From the NCBI GenBank assembly GCA_963920765.1, contig OY987248.1:7660539-7724538 (forward strand): a stretch of DNA of 64,000 nt. Reading direction: 5' to 3'. The stretch's first letter is position 1. Each line of letters starts with the position of its first letter. The notes below the pieces were generated by a model, which was not told where the DNA came from, did not search any database, and saw only the letters and a program-made list of their open reading frames with translations. Of the stretch, positions 1-13,247 are shown piece after piece. The position numbers were made by a program, and so were the translations under genes. The stretch comes from Ulota crispa (taxonomy: Eukaryota > Streptophyta > Bryopsida > Orthotrichales > Orthotrichaceae).

Positions 1-532
1 TCATACTCAAATGTACAAATGTAATCATTATGTACAAGTCAAATAGCAAAATATGATTTTCATAAAGAAATATCTATTTTACAAATTTAGGTCCTATCAC
101 AGCCTATGTTGATTTCACATTGATTTTTTTGTAAATCATGTTTGAACATGAAAGGTGCATATGGATGTTCCTTACACATCCATGCAATCAAATCTCAAAA
201 ATTCATCACCAATATTCTTCAATCAATTTTCATGTAAAACCATGAATTTAATACAGAACAGTTCACCAAAAATGGTTCTATGATTTTTTGGAACTAAAAT
301 TTGATGCACTTGATTGGGACTACATAAGAATTACAAAACCATTGAGCAAAGCAAAAAAATCAAATTTTACACCATCTTTTGCAAGTTCAGTACATGGCAA
401 AATCGGTTCAAACGTAAACTTACTAAGGATATTGTACAACTAAGTTAAATAGAACTCAACCAATAACAAGCCTTCTTGTTTAAAAAGGTAGATAGATTCT
501 CCGTCATTCCTTATTCAACCTATTAATTAATG
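1..532. other. AT-rich intergenic sequence
   Basis: No coding region, RNA gene or element end was recognised here. The sequence is AT-rich with short homopolymer runs and ends at the left tip of the foldback element. Confidence 0.5.
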
Positions 533-1310
533 GGGAAATTACAAAATGAGTATTAAAAAGGAAAGAAATTACCATTTGGGTAACGGTTTGAAAGTAATTA
601 TAGTTTGGGTAACAAAATTTGATAACCTCAATGGATTCTGCAATTGCTGAGGGCGCATGCCATTGAAGCCGGAGTTGATGCCATTGCCAACTTGTCATTG
701 GTCATGATCCTTGTTCTCTCAATTGCAATTAATCGCAACCCTTTGCTTGCACCTAGACGCCAATGTTTGCCAAACAATTGTCAATTACACACTATCAAGG
801 AACAATCACTTACCTTTTGCTCACACGTACCATTTTGGAACCTCAACTTCACATGCTCACCAATCACGTCTCACGCATGGACATGCATTACGCACCATCT
901 AATTGATATTCAACTACTATTAATGAATCAATTTGTGTTGGGAGGCGGTTTGCAATGCATGTCCATGAGTGAGATGCAATTGGTCAGCGTCTGAGGTTGA
1001 AGTTCCAAAGTGGTATCTGTGAGCAAAAGGTAAGTGATTGTTACTTGATAGTGTGTAATTGACAATTGTTTGGCAAACATTGGCAACTAGGTGCAAGCAA
1101 AGGGTTGCGATTAATTGCAATTGAGAGACCAAGGATCATGACCAATGACAAGTTGGCAATGGCATCAACTCCGGCTTCAACGGCATGCGCCCTCAGCAAT
1201 TGCAGAATCCATTGAGGTTATCAAATTTTGTTACCCAAACTATAATTACTTTCAAACCGTTACCCAAATGGTAATTTCTTTCCTTTTTAATACTCATTTT
1301 GTAATTTCCC
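533..1310. mobile_element. Foldback DNA transposon with very long terminal inverted repeats
   Basis: The two halves are reverse complements over roughly 350 bp each, starting GGGAAATTAC on the left and ending GTAATTTCCC on the right, with only a few mismatches and a diverged centre near 890-950. It codes for nothing; the similar short ORFs on opposite strands are mirror images of the arms. The GGG-start ends and long arms fit a non-autonomous Mutator-like or other foldback element. I could not fix a clean target-site duplication: flanks TATTAATTA and TACTAATTA are similar but do not abut symmetrically. Confidence 0.8.
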
Positions 1311-2827
1311 TACTAATTATTATTAAAAAAGTAGTGTTTGAAGGAGACACTATGCACATGAAAATTGCAATGTTTGCTGTGCCAAGATGAATATTTTGGC
1401 AAGTCCATGCACTAAGGTAGTAGCACTGCTTACCATGATTGTTCCCATGGGCGTCACTGGCAAGTCAAGGCCTAATAAACACAAAAATCTAATAGTTATA
1501 GGTGATGGAGTGATGGTTATAGGTGATGAAATGATGGTTATGAATGACTAACATGATAATTTGAGTGCATCATTTCACTATTTAAGAACCAACAAGCCTT
1601 GTTTTTAGCATCTCTTTCACATGGCTTTACAATTTCAGTGATTTTGGATTTTGAAAAATCTTTGTGTACAATTGCTTGCAATTGAAACTTTGAAATTGAT
1701 GCCAATATTTTTCATTCCATCTTGCTAATCTAGCAATATTATTTTCAAGCTTGTTCGATCGGAGTACATACCCTAGAAACCTTAAACTCACGCTTATGGG
1801 TGTTCGTACCTTAATTGCTCCCATTTCATCCAAAAGTCAACATAAACTTGTGTTTTGCAGTAAGGGTGGAGATGCTCTTACTGCACAAGTTTACTGGAAA
1901 GGACGAGATTCGTGCAAGAATGGACCCTCAGAAAATCAACGCCAAGTTTGCAGATTCTTTACACTTTCTGTATAACATATGCTAGTTTCAACCTTCAAAG
2001 TCCCAGTCATCCAGCAGTGGAGCTAGTGTCTTGACAAACACAGATAAAGTCACAGCGATAGCGCTTCAATATACTCAAAACTCATGCATGCAAATTCAAA
2101 CTAAGACCAGCTAACAAATTGTCAAACTTGACAATAACCACCTCCTCCGTTGCAGTGCAAAATTGTTCCTAGTACCGTGCTACACTAGCTTCACTGAAAC
2201 CTTGTCTGCTTGAGAATATCACTGTATACCGGATGAGTTCCATGGGGATCATGAAGGACTAGGACAGCTGAAAAACAGAAAACAACAGCAGCAACTTTGA
2301 CGTACCTTGCATCAACTCACTACTCTAAGAAAACGCACAGAAGATGCACACATCCACTCGAGTGAAATACGGGACACGATTCACTATCATTCTGCTTAAT
2401 TCTCGGCATCTAAAACGTTCAGGTGCTTACTCAAGAAGTGCAACTAAAAGTGCGGAAACCCTGAGGAAATCTCATGTTGACAGCGGATTGACACACGACT
2501 TGCTCATAAACCTCCACTCAATGCCGCAACTCGAAGAAGAAGCGGCTAAGTTGTTGAAAACCCACGAATGCAAGGTCTACAGCTAGAACCAATGCAAGCT
2601 GCACAATTCATAGGAACCACGTCAAGAATATGATCATAAGTTTCAGAAAGAGGACTTAAACTGATAGCCAAAGAACGGGAGAGAGTACCGAAAAGATACT
2701 GCAACACAGCTCTGTGGCAGTGGTTGAATTGGCAACTACCAGGTTCGGTTCACCCATCAAACTAGACTTGTTCAAACAATAGCATCCTAACATATCGAAC
2801 AAATCAATCTTAACTTAAAATGCTGAC
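1311..2827. other. Intergenic sequence downstream of the rhodanese gene
   Basis: Base composition rises from AT-rich to more balanced towards 2000-2827, as expected for the 3' untranslated region and downstream flank of the minus-strand rhodanese gene. A short open frame at 2344-2586 (plus) has no recognisable domain. No element ends were found. Part of 1560-1960 has a promoter-like look but gives no firm call. Confidence 0.35.
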
Positions 2828-5800
2828 TTAACCAATATAGGCGCCGTTCCAGTGTCCCTGCAAGAGCAAAGAAGTTCTTCTATTCGCAACATAATATGAA
2901 ACTCCAAGAATATTATCGCTTATTACCTAACTTCGTGTGTACTCAGGCCATTGATAATCGAAATTAAGATTATTAAAAGGGACGTACCAGTCTTGCGAAG
3001 CTCGACACACGATAGCCCAAACCCTGTCTTTTTGCTTCCAACCTTTGCACATCAGTCCACCTTCACAGAGATTCCACCGTATCAAGATCAAAACAATGCC
3101 TGTTGAACTTGACAATATGACGACATAAAGCCAGTAGACCTGCCTCTGTACAATTCCTAGTTCTTAGTTCCCAGTTCCCTTCAGCAGTTTACAGATTGTC
3201 TTCATACGGTTTTCTATCAACTTCCGAGGCCACATGGCCTTTCACAGAAGCATGCTGAAAAGTGTGAACAACTACGATGTTGCATATTTCTCTGCTCTTG
3301 AGATATTGCAGCGAGTTAACTTTCTAATAGATCAGAAAGAAAACTAACGCAGTGCATCTAAGAGAAATAGTGCTTCGCGATAGGTGAAGGGAGAACTGCG
3401 TCTTATAGCAAACCTGAGAGAATTTCAATTCTGTAAGATCGGACCAGCGAAAAAGCGGCTTATAATTCGTCAAAAAATTCTTGTTCATACTGAAAACGGA
3501 AGAATTGCATCCAGTATTTTATATAAAGCTTTGTTAATGGTATATCCACATTACTGAGTTCAAATGATGTCATATTACTTGTTTTGTGGCTTTATATACA
3601 GTATTATTTCTAAAAAACTGCATACATGGATGATAAATTCAACACTTGGAGAGAGCAGTTCTTAAACTTGATTTTGGCATTCAAAATGATGTTATTTTGC
3701 CTCACAGCCGTACTAACAACATGAAGCTAATCAAGCTGATTTCTATTCTACTTGAAAGTGGTGGAAATTTTTCTTGAATGCGTATTATAACATGCATATG
3801 CTGACATTTCAGGTTTTCCAAAGAAAATTGTGATAAGATCATTCTTCGCTCTTCCATCAAAATTCAAGGTAGTTTCAAAACTTTCAAAAAATATCCGAAT
3901 ATTTGATGACTTATAGAAGACATAAGATTTCACCTTTGAAAAAATAAAGCTGAAATGTACACGCGGTGGCAAAATGAACACACAAAGATTTTTTTGAAGT
4001 TCGACTACATAATCATATGGATTAGAGAAACTTACCCAATGAATTCAGACACGCCACCAATGCCACCGAAGTTGAATGGTTTAGCTCCTTCTCTGTCCAA
4101 GTCCTGTCATTGGCACATGATTGGTATGTCAATGTCTAATGTGAAAGAAACACCCGCAACCAGCAATTCTTATGCAATCGAATCCATGGGATGCAAAAGG
4201 GAGACACAAAGTAAATATGCTTTCTAGAATTCAAAGGTTTTTGAAAGAGACGCTGGCTATGTGTCTAATCTGTGTACGATTGCAGGCACTAGTCTTTCAG
4301 ATGTGACTCTTGTAACAATAAGCATGAATAGAGAAAACAATGTCTGCATGCCATTCCTCGACAAAATGCACAAGCTATATCAGAACTTTTTTAGATTCCA
4401 ATTGCATCATTTGGTTTGGAATAAGATACCCCTTCTTGAACGGCATCCAAACCACCACCTAGCCAGAACAAATTCCGGAATCCAGCCTTGTATAACTGCT
4501 CACAGGCAGACAGTGATCTGAGAAAAATACAGCACATGAGCACATGACCTCTTAGTGAGATCTCCAGGTAATTCTTCAGTATTACTTGCTTCCAAATCTC
4601 CTTATGCAAGTAATTACTATTTAAACCGAAGGAGTAAGGCAAGTCCCAAGATGTTGCCATACAGTCAAAGAGATAATGCCCATGATGAGGAACGAAGATG
4701 ATAACTCACCGCAGTCCCTTCTGGCATCCAACAATTACGTTGGCAGTTTTAGGAAGTTTGGCCACAACATCGGGCATAAATCGCCTGCCACGACCATAGC
4801 AAACCACTCCAGTATTACAAAATTTTGCCACTATTACACGTCATAGCAGGCCATGAGCGATTAGTAAAGATAAAGTTCATTGACAAATAAACCTTCCGTA
4901 CATGACCAAATTTGTCGAAAAAGTAATAAGGATGACTGTATGTCTGTACTTACTCGTTGTACTTCATAAGTGGAAGACCATTCCACCAACCTCCTGCAAA
5001 GTCACCGTCAAACCAATCAGGTATTTGAAGTGACGGGAAAGTTATCTTGATTGAACACAGAGTCACTTCAAACGGATGAGTACAAGAGTCGTCTTATTTA
5101 CGATTCACAAGGAACGCGCAGGTTATTGCTTCGGAAACTATTAACCTACCCATAGTCAGGTTGGAAAACTTCTTCACCAAAGTCCCAGGGTCTAAATTTC
5201 GATCAACATCATAAATCGGAATGTGAACAGCACCCTTTACAGATACCTGCAAAGTGCATCACCAACATGATTGTTACATCGTTCATACTAGAAACACTCT
5301 ACCGTTAAAAAACATTAATAGAGCTGGTTAAACAATGATAAAGGAAAACAACGCCCGCCCCGTTCTCAGCAAATGAAACCACCGTGATATGATCCAACAT
5401 ACCCTATTGAACTCGTTGGACGGCCGAACATCTAGAAAAGTGTAGCCATTCAACTGCATCGCATATCCTGCCTCTTTTGCAGACAACTGCTTCACTTTTC
5501 CCTCTTTTACCTGTCCCCAGCCAGCACGCTATGAGCATGATGCAAGATAGAGGCAATCGTATCGCAAGTGAAACAACTTGTCAGAGGGCACCACCAAACC
5601 TAATCAACATTCTTAATTTCAATTTCCGATGTCCCAGAAGTGAGTTGAATGTAACAAAACGGCAAGATCCTACCAATGGAATGAATAGACAAACTTCAAA
5701 ATTCACTTTACATGTCCACTTAGAAATTCCTTAGTCAATATGGAGAAGCATCATTCTCAATAAAACTCTGTACACGTGGTCACGGCGGAACGTTCAAAGA

Positions 5801-6379
5801 CTATAACTTCGCTTGGTAGGATAGTACATAACATGTCAAATTTTTTTTAAAGATCAAACACCAGTGTATCCCTTAAGATACAAAAAAATCAGCCCTAACC
5901 ACGCAATAAAAAAATTAATATAATGGAAACACAACAAGATACTACAAAAAATGCTAGAATTAAAGAATCAACGGCATAAGTACCTGTTGCTCCCAGCGCT
6001 TCTCAGCAGCGCGCATCTCCTTCATCAATTCTGCCAGATCTTGCTCACACCTAATTCGACCCTGTCGCCAACAAAATGTCTACATTACTTCCAAATCTTT
6101 CACACAATACTAAAAATCTTACCATTACCGACAACGAGCACAGAAACTGGAGAGTTAACAGGCATTGGAGTAATGTACCGGGACATAGGAAGACGATCGC
6201 CGAAACGCAAGGTGGCGTATCGAAGCGCCACGGAGACTCTCATGTGAGCCAGAAACACATGCTAATTGTGAAACCTGACATCTTTGAGCTGCACTCCTGT
6301 GCGATCTTTTGTCCACTGAATGAAGAGGTCCTGCGGTTATGGCTGTAGAAGCTTTCAAAGAAAGTCCTGCCATTGCCAT
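2828..6379 (-). CDS. STR11: Rhodanese-like domain protein, chloroplastic (STR11-like), ten exons
   Basis: Exons on the minus strand: 6379-6179, 6061-5984, 5510-5403, 5246-5150, 4993-4954, 4784-4710, 4517-4430, 4103-4036, 3060-2988, 2857-2828. They total 858 bases (285 residues plus stop); all introns are GT-AG and phases agree. Residues 1-67 are Ser/Ala/Arg-rich and read as a plastid transit peptide. The rhodanese domain covers about 103-229: LDVRPSNEF near 119, GGWWNGLP at 162-169, the active-site loop CQKGLRS with Cys195, then NLFWLGGGLD. A plastid tail follows with GGIGGVSEF and WTDVQR at 253-258. I recall the same motif order in Arabidopsis STR11 (At4g24750). Rhodaneses pass sulfur through a persulfide on the active Cys; the natural substrate of this type is unknown. 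The last nine residues are uncertain: my memory of the Arabidopsis protein is that it runs about 18 residues longer with a hydrophobic stretch, so exon 10 may be mis-assigned. Confidence 0.88.
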
Positions 6380-6383
6380 GGCC

Positions 6384-7225
6384 GTGAACGGAACCTCAGC
6401 TCGTCTTCTTTATCCTTCTCAAAATTCTGCGATCGATCCGACACATACATATCAAAAAACGGCGTATTTCACCACTGCATTGCACAGTTCCAAAAATAAA
6501 AAGAGCAAAAAAGGCGCTCGTTATTGCAAGAATCAATTTCAAGAAAACAGAACGAGCTGCAACTCCAAGGATATCGAACACCACGTCAAGTTCTATAGAA
6601 ACCGTGCCTATTTCCCTGCCTACTGGTCATAACTTGCGATATCTAATCTAAAAATCGGCCTTGAGTTGGCGTTGCGTTACCTTTTCAACATCCAGGCTTC
6701 AATCACAAGTCCATTCGGAGAAGGATTAATGTTTAGGGAGTGAAAGCAGTGCTTAACCTGTTCAAATGCAACCTCCGAGGAAGCACGTGAGCGTTTCCAG
6801 TGGCGTGAACGGAACCTCAGCTCGTCTTCCTTATCCTTCTCAAAATTCTGCCATCGATCCGACACATACATATCAAAAAACGGCGTATTTCACCACTGCA
6901 TTGCATAGTTCCAAAAATAAAAGAGCAAAAAAGCACGCTCGTTATTGTAAGAATCAATTTCAAGAAAACAGAACGAGCTGCAAATCCAAGGATATCGAAC
7001 ACCTCGTCATCCGTGCCTATTTCCCTGCCTACTGGTCATAGTTTGCGATATCTAATCTTCAAATCGGCCTTGAGTTTTGCGTTACCTTACCTTTTTCAAC
7101 ATCCAGGATTCAAGCACAATTACAATCCGGAGAAGGATTAATGTTTAGAAAATCTAACCAGTGCTAAACCTGATCAAATGCAACCTCCGAGGAAGCACGT
7201 GAGCGTTTCCAGTGGCAATGCGAAG
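6384..7225. repeat. Tandem duplication (two ~420-bp units) in the leader/promoter of the rhodanese gene
   Basis: The unit starting GTGAACGGAACCTCAGCTCG at 6384 recurs at 6805. The match runs through to the shared segment TCAAATGCAACCTCCGAGGA at 6762 and 7174, with small indels. Copies are roughly 90-95% alike by eye. The duplicated block begins five bases upstream of the rhodanese ATG (6379), so it lies in the 5' leader or proximal promoter. Each unit keeps a minus-strand open frame of about 60 codons; see findings. Confidence 0.85.
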
Positions 7226-7440
7226 ACAAACTCGCCGCTTTTCCGCAGCTAAGTTAAGTACAAGCACATCGTTGCCGCGGTGTGCAATCTGCGGGGATTT
7301 CTGCTTTATCTGTCTATCCAAACCCCAAGACCATTGGTAGCAAGAGATTACCTGCGGTCGGTGCCTGTTTCCAGCGGTCGAATGCGACGGACGACGGACG
7401 CGAAAAAGCTCGGTGCTCTATCTAAACCTCAGTAGGGTTT
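7226..7440. promoter_or_regulatory. GC-richer promoter-proximal block of the rhodanese gene
   Basis: The stretch is clearly GC- and CpG-richer than the DNA beyond it (many CG dinucleotides between 7270 and 7410) and adjoins the duplicated leader. It probably marks the unmethylated promoter side of the minus-strand rhodanese gene. No TATA box or start site could be assigned. Confidence 0.35.
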
Positions 7441-7584
7441 CTCAGTGTGTGTGGAACTTTGGACCTTTTTATACTAGTCGAGGAGTCCAGGTCGTTTTGT
7501 CCAAGTCTTGGTTCCTTATTGGTTGATTTTTTGAAAATGGCTCCAAGGTTTTTATAGTAGGAGAGTCCAAAATTTCGGAGTATA

Positions 7585-7977
7585 AGGTAGAAGCACCCAA
7601 ATGCGACACTTACCTCAGATGTGGTAATTTGGAGGGTCTTTTTAGAATGTAATGGCATGTGCTAGTTAGGAAATGGTACTGATTCAAGTAAAATTATTTT
7701 TGGAATTTTTTGAGATTGTATGAATAAATTATGAATTGTTGAAGGTAACTCCTTAGATTGATCTATTGTGTACACTAGACCCTTGAAAAAGCGACAACAA
7801 AAAGATCATGTCACACCCAATCATAAACCACCACCTACACAATTTTTGTTCCCTTATGTCAACTTGTGTGTCTAATTTGGGTGCATGTGTGTTTTATGTG
7901 GGTGCAGGAGTGCTTACATTTAGGTTTAATTTTAGATGTTGCTAAACGGCTAGTGTTGCATTTGGGTGCTTCTACCT
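7585..7977. mobile_element. MITE, TA-flanked, ends AGGTAGAAGCACCC (copy 1)
   Basis: The left end reads AGGTAGAAGCACCCAAATG and the right end is its reverse complement, CATTTGGGTGCTTCTACCT, with TA on both sides. Length is 393 bp and it is non-coding. Internal segments (about 7690-7790) match the copy at 57486-57889 in opposite orientation. The TA target suggests a Tc1/mariner-type source, but the end sequence is not classical Stowaway. Confidence 0.8.
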
Positions 7978-8307
7978 TATTAGCAGTTGACGCTTGCTAC
8001 GCTATGCATTCATCAATAAAATGAACTTCAAATTGCTCAATAACATCACAGAGAATGGATATGTGATATTAAAGAGGTCAAGATGTGATATTACAAAGGC
8101 TATTGTGATTGTATCTATAATATCACATAGATTGCATTACATATTTCAAAAGTCAAGATGTGATATTACAAAGGGCCTTGTAATTTTAGTAGTGTGATTT
8201 TAATATTTAAAACACAACATATGTCTTATACAATTTTAATTTTGAAAATTGGATTTGCCATGAATGAAAGGTCAATTCATGATCCCTAAGTGGTTGTCCA
8301 AGTACAT

Positions 8308-9036
8308 TTAACCCCTAAAGGACCATGGCCTTTATTTTGTCAAAAGACACTCAAAACTGCCACCTCTATGGCAAAGAGTAAAAAAGTTTGGAAAATCAAT
8401 CATTATGCATATCAAACCGTAGGATCTTTTACTAGACTACAATAAGTATGTGTCATACAAAACTCAAGAACTTGGGCCTCACAAATTGGAAGATATGTGC
8501 ATTTAAAATGTAAAAAACAACTTTTTTTGCACTTTGCCTAACTAGATTATTTAACTTTGAACTTTTTAACTTAAAATTTGTGCACCACAAAGTTTGGAAT
8601 TCTATTTTTAGGTGGTGGGGAGTTGAATTGGGAATCTTGGGAAAATTATTAAAACAAAAAAAAAAACAAAAAAAATCATACTTTAAAAAAAAACATTAGG
8701 TAGATTGTCCATAACTTCTCATAACTAGTCCAAATGGAATGAATCAAAGCTTCAGGTGTAGACAAAGATATAACTTAAGAGAAAAAAAAATTAAATTTTC
8801 TTTTCAAGTTTTTATAAGAATTTTTTTTGCTGCCCAGAGTCCCCAAATTTGTACTTCTTTGGGCATAACTTTTGCTACTTGGCATCAATTGGAATAAAAA
8901 TTGTATTCCCCAAAAGCTGATGTGTTTTTCTATCTTCAAAAAAAATTTCAAAAAATTAGGACAAAATTTGAGGCCATAGGTACTTGCCCAAAATCCCATT
9001 TGTCCCCTGTAGGGACAATGGTCCTTCAGGGGTTAA
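8308..9036. mobile_element. TTAA-flanked MITE, piggyBac-like ends (copy 1)
   Basis: The element runs from TTAA-CCCCTAAAGGACCATGG to CCTTCAGGGG-TTAA. It belongs to the subfamily with TTTATTTTGTCAAAAGAC after the left end and the subterminal hairpin on the right (GTCCCCTGTAGGGAC). It is non-coding. It shares its interior with the copies at 49360 and 59298. Confidence 0.82.
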
Positions 9037-9141
9037 ATACAATTTTTTGAATAAACAACATTATACTTAGATGATCAACTTTGTAGGATAGAATAGAAAA
9101 CTCAACAAATTTGATTGGCCTCCTTATTCCCTCCTATAATA

Positions 9142-9720
9142 CTCCCTTTGTTTCTGAAAGAAATCTGTATTTGAGAATTTGTGAGGAACTAAGGAATATT
9201 AACAACAAATTGTAATTGGAAGTTATTGGATATTAGGCTTAAACCATTCCAAACCTTTTTTTTATTTTTTTATAGAATTAAGGTTTTTTTAAAAGGAGAG
9301 AAAATTAGTACCAAAGTTTTGAAATTTCAAGTGTTTTGTTATTAACACAAATGGTTAGAAAAATGATTGATATGAAGTGTGTCAATGCAATTGTAAGTAA
9401 AGAACTAGTTAACCTAGTTGCCCAAGTAGTCCCATTTATAAAAGAAACCAAATCTTTTTGTTGATATTATTGATGATTCTAGCTTAATGATAGGCAAAAC
9501 TTGCAAACAAAAATCCCTAAATCAAGTTTGTAATGCTAACATTAGCAATCAATGAGCATAAAAAGCCCAAAAAATATCACTAAACATGCCAAGTAATTAA
9601 TTTTATTTTAGAGATAAGCATAGGATTATTATTTTTAAATCTACTCAAGAGACAAACACGGGTTTCTTTTTGAAACAAAAAAAAGGCATGAATCCAAGTT
9701 TCTTTCAAAAACAAAGGGAG
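9142..9720. mobile_element. Stowaway-type MITE
   Basis: The ends are CTCCCTTTGTTTCTGAAAG and, inverted, CTTTCAAAAACAAAGGGAG, flanked by TA at 9140-9141 and 9721-9722. CTCCCT-GTTTC ends with a TA duplication are the classical signature of Stowaway elements, non-autonomous relatives of Tc1/mariner. At 579 bp it is longer than most Stowaways and has no coding capacity. Confidence 0.85.
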
Positions 9721-9916
9721 TAAAATTTTCAAAGGCTTGCAACTGATGGCCTCTATTTTTTGGCCTCAAGGCTTTTAGACACGAGAGAATTGGCCCTTAT
9801 TATATTATTATTATTAGAATGGGTGCTTGGGCTATCCTTGACATCATATGGGTTGAAATTTTGGTTAAAATGGCCCCAAGTTTTCATGACCTCAACTTCT
9901 AATGTGAAGCAGCTTA

Positions 9917-10309
9917 AGTGGAAGCACCCATTTCCACCATTGCTCCATACCCAACTAGTAGGGTGTGTTGTTTCCACCATGAGCAAGGATATGTGCTTTG
10001 GAATGCTTTTTTTGTCCTTTTAAGGTTGGGACCACTTAAGTTATGCCACATGTCCCAAAGTGAGGTAGGAAATAAAGAGCCAAAAGTAGTTTGGCTATTA
10101 TAGGAATTGTATTCATCTAGACATTAGCAATGGGTCTAGAACACTTTTTGACTCCCAAAATTCACAATTATTTCAGTTTTACAAATAAAATTATGAAAAA
10201 TTTGCAATCCCAATTTCTCTTATCTTCCTACATGGCAAAAAAACTGCCTTAAACTCTTTGCATTTTTTTTTAGAATTGCTTAAGTTATGGGATATGGGTG
10301 CTTCCACCT
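9917..10309. mobile_element. MITE, TA-flanked, ends AGTGGAAGCACCC (copy 2)
   Basis: The ends AGTGGAAGCACCCAT and ATGGGTGCTTCCACCT are inverted and flanked by TA (9915-9916 and 10310-10311). Length is 393 bp, the same as the copy at 7585, and the interior includes a similar GTCTAGA-rich segment near 10110-10140. Confidence 0.75.
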
Positions 10310-13247
10310 TATACATCTAACAATAAGAGATAATTCCCAAATGAGACTTTTGAGGGTTTGAGTTATATAAGCTAATTTTGAACTTATAACAAAACCCAAT
10401 ACAAAAAGAAAGAAGAAAAGTTGTGCATTTTGAAGCCAGTTGGCAAAAAGTTTTCTTGAAATCTTGTAAAGTAGATGATGTTCGGTGAAAGAAAGAATTC
10501 TCTTGCGTTTAGTTAATTGATAGGTCTGTAATTTGTATTGCAAGGTTCATGAAGGTTGATGTTTCCTAACATGTTTAGCTTACTTTTCTTCAATTAATCA
10601 TGAAGTAATAGGACAAAATAAAGAAATCTGAACGTATTTCAAATCCTATATGTTGAAAGTCCTAGGAGCAACTAATACTAAAAACTATACAAACATAGTT
10701 GATCTTTTCAGTTCCAAGACCAATAACTAAAAACATATACTACACATTCATTTCCTCCTACAAACAACATTTGAATACACTATCTTATTTGTTTATTCAA
10801 ATCTAATCACATCACCTCCCAGAATTTGTTTGTCTTGAAGTAAATTAATATATCACTTGTAGCATAAAAATTATTGAGTTGCTTACAATAGTTACCACTT
10901 TGTCTATCCTAACAATTTACCTTCTATTTGCACAATCTATGTTGTTGACACAATGTACAATATATTACATCAATGACACATACTAATGTTGATTGTTTTT
11001 ATCTTATTGTTAATTTCCTTGGTTGCTTGATGGAATCCAATTTAGAGTTTTTGACCTACTCTAGTTGGTCCCAAAGGCCATACAAAAAGGAGGTCTTCAG
11101 TGGTCATGCCATAATTGCAACACTAGAAAAGTTTTGTCATAATTTCTTAAATCATTTTGAAAAGAATATTCCAAGGTGCTAGTAACTCATAACAACAAGA
11201 TTGATAATGTTATCATAACCTCTTATTTTAACTTTTTAAACATCAAACCTAATCCAAGGAACAAGGTTTTTAGTGTATTTATGAAAACCTCTAATGTTTA
11301 AAGGTTGAAGATCACGTGGAAAAAAGTTCTTCGTGGGTAAATACGTAGAATGTATGACTTGGCCTTGTTAACACCAATTGATTGAATACTATGTCAGATT
11401 ATTTTTTAAAACTTGTTCATTCTTCTCCTACCTTTCATTAGCATACTATAATGCCTTGTTTTCTCATTGTGTTTGTTGTTACATTATGGCTTGTAATTTG
11501 TGCACTTTGATAATTTGTCAATGTTTGGTTTTGCCTTGTTTGTTGCAATCAAATATGGCACATTTGCTATATAATCATTAGTTGCCATGATGATTGATGC
11601 TGGTAAAATTTTGATCCATGGTTATATTTCTTGCTCTTTGTTGTATTCAAGGTGATTGTTTATGTTATGTAAATTCAAATTTCTTGTATTGGCTAAAATT
11701 TTAGACATGTGATTGAGTTTGCCACGATTTGGTAATCAAGATTGCTATACTTCTAAACTACTCAAGATGAAAGGTGGAGTTGGAATATTCCTCTTGGAGA
11801 AATAAAAATTTGGAAACCATAATAATTTTGTAAGATGAATTTTCATCTTAATTTTTTTTTGGAAAAATAAACTTCCAACAATTTGACAGCTATATTTGAA
11901 GATATTATTTTGTTCATCCAGTTCCACAGTGTAAAGTCAAATTTCAAAAATTTAGCACACGAATTGGGATTTCAACACAAGGGTTTAAGTCCATGCAAGG
12001 ACTAAATATCGTTGTAGGAACTTTGCTTTAAAAAAGCAAAACCAATAAATGCTTCCTTGTGTTATGAAAAACCGTATTTTGTTAAAACGTCACAGATTCA
12101 CAAACTGGTAAAATAGTTACATTAGTATGAGAAGAAAATCACAAATTAGCATAAAAAAGCAATAGTTAAACAAAATTGTTCTTGTAAAATAACAAACAAT
12201 TAGTAAAAAAATCCAATAGTGACCACAGGACCATAACAAAGCAATAAAATCAAGCAATAAAAATATACAAACCAACAAAGAATCAACAAATTAGAAACAA
12301 CAGTGGTTAAACACAAAATGTTACAAAACACATGAAATTGGATTTCATGAAAATTTATATTGAATACTTATGTTTTGTATAAACCTCAATACAAGTCAAT
12401 ATTGTAAATCTATATAAAAAACAAAATACCTTAAAATCACTTGCAAGGGCCAAGATGCTCCAAGAACCTCCACTTGGCTTTATCTACAATTAATAAAAGA
12501 ACTCATTTTGGCGACCTGTCCGTTCAGTAGCTAATTAACTTGTTTATTTGTTGTCAAAAAAATAGTTTGTAACAGATGTTAGGTGGTTAGGTTGCCGGTA
12601 AGGCTTCGTCCCTCCTACAATGACTTGCAAAACCCTAGCAATTATACTTGGGAGTTAGGCGGTTAGGTTGTGGATCTTTGCACTTTCTTTGTGCTTGCCA
12701 GTGAGGTTTTGGATCTTTGCATCTTCAATTACATTGTAACATTTATGCTTGAGAATGTGTTAAGGCATTCATTTACCTTGGTAAATGGGTTTACAAGACT
12801 TGTGCTACTCTAAAGTAACTACTTGTTTGAAGTCAAAACACAAAAGTGTACAAAATGAGAAAACTGTGTGCATAGTAAAGAAGTGTAAGATATTCATGAT
12901 AGGTGTATGTATGAGAAGAAAATACACCCCTTATTTAGATTCATAATTGAGCTCATCCTTTTCAACATCCATCTTCACCATTAGATCAAAAATATTTTTG
13001 GTTATCAAGTAATGAGATATACTTATTTGGGATTCCCTAATTGCAATTCCAAATGATAAATTAGATATGTCATAAGGACTAGAGTGATCAAATTAAATTG
13101 AGTAAACCTTATTTCTTTTAAAATAAGATTTTTCTTTGCTTGAAAGTAGAAAACCAAAAGTCATTTTCAAAAATTTATAGAGTAATATATAATTTCTACT
13201 TCTTCTTGAATCCTATGTTGTCAATGTGTTTATATGACTTAGATTCG
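10310..13247. other. AT-rich intergenic sequence, nothing assigned
   Basis: About 2.9 kb of AT-rich sequence with only short ORFs that have no recognisable motif. No matching element ends, tandem arrays or RNA genes were found. It may be decayed transposon sequence. Confidence 0.4.

Noticed and set aside
504-1390. Similar short ORFs on opposite strands at both ends of the first foldback element
   Set aside because: They are mirror images produced by the inverted arms, not a duplicated gene.
1420-1975. Possible solo LTR
   Set aside because: A TATA-like stretch and a transcribed-looking block are present, but no TG...CA ends, flanking duplication, primer-binding site or coding remnant could be shown.
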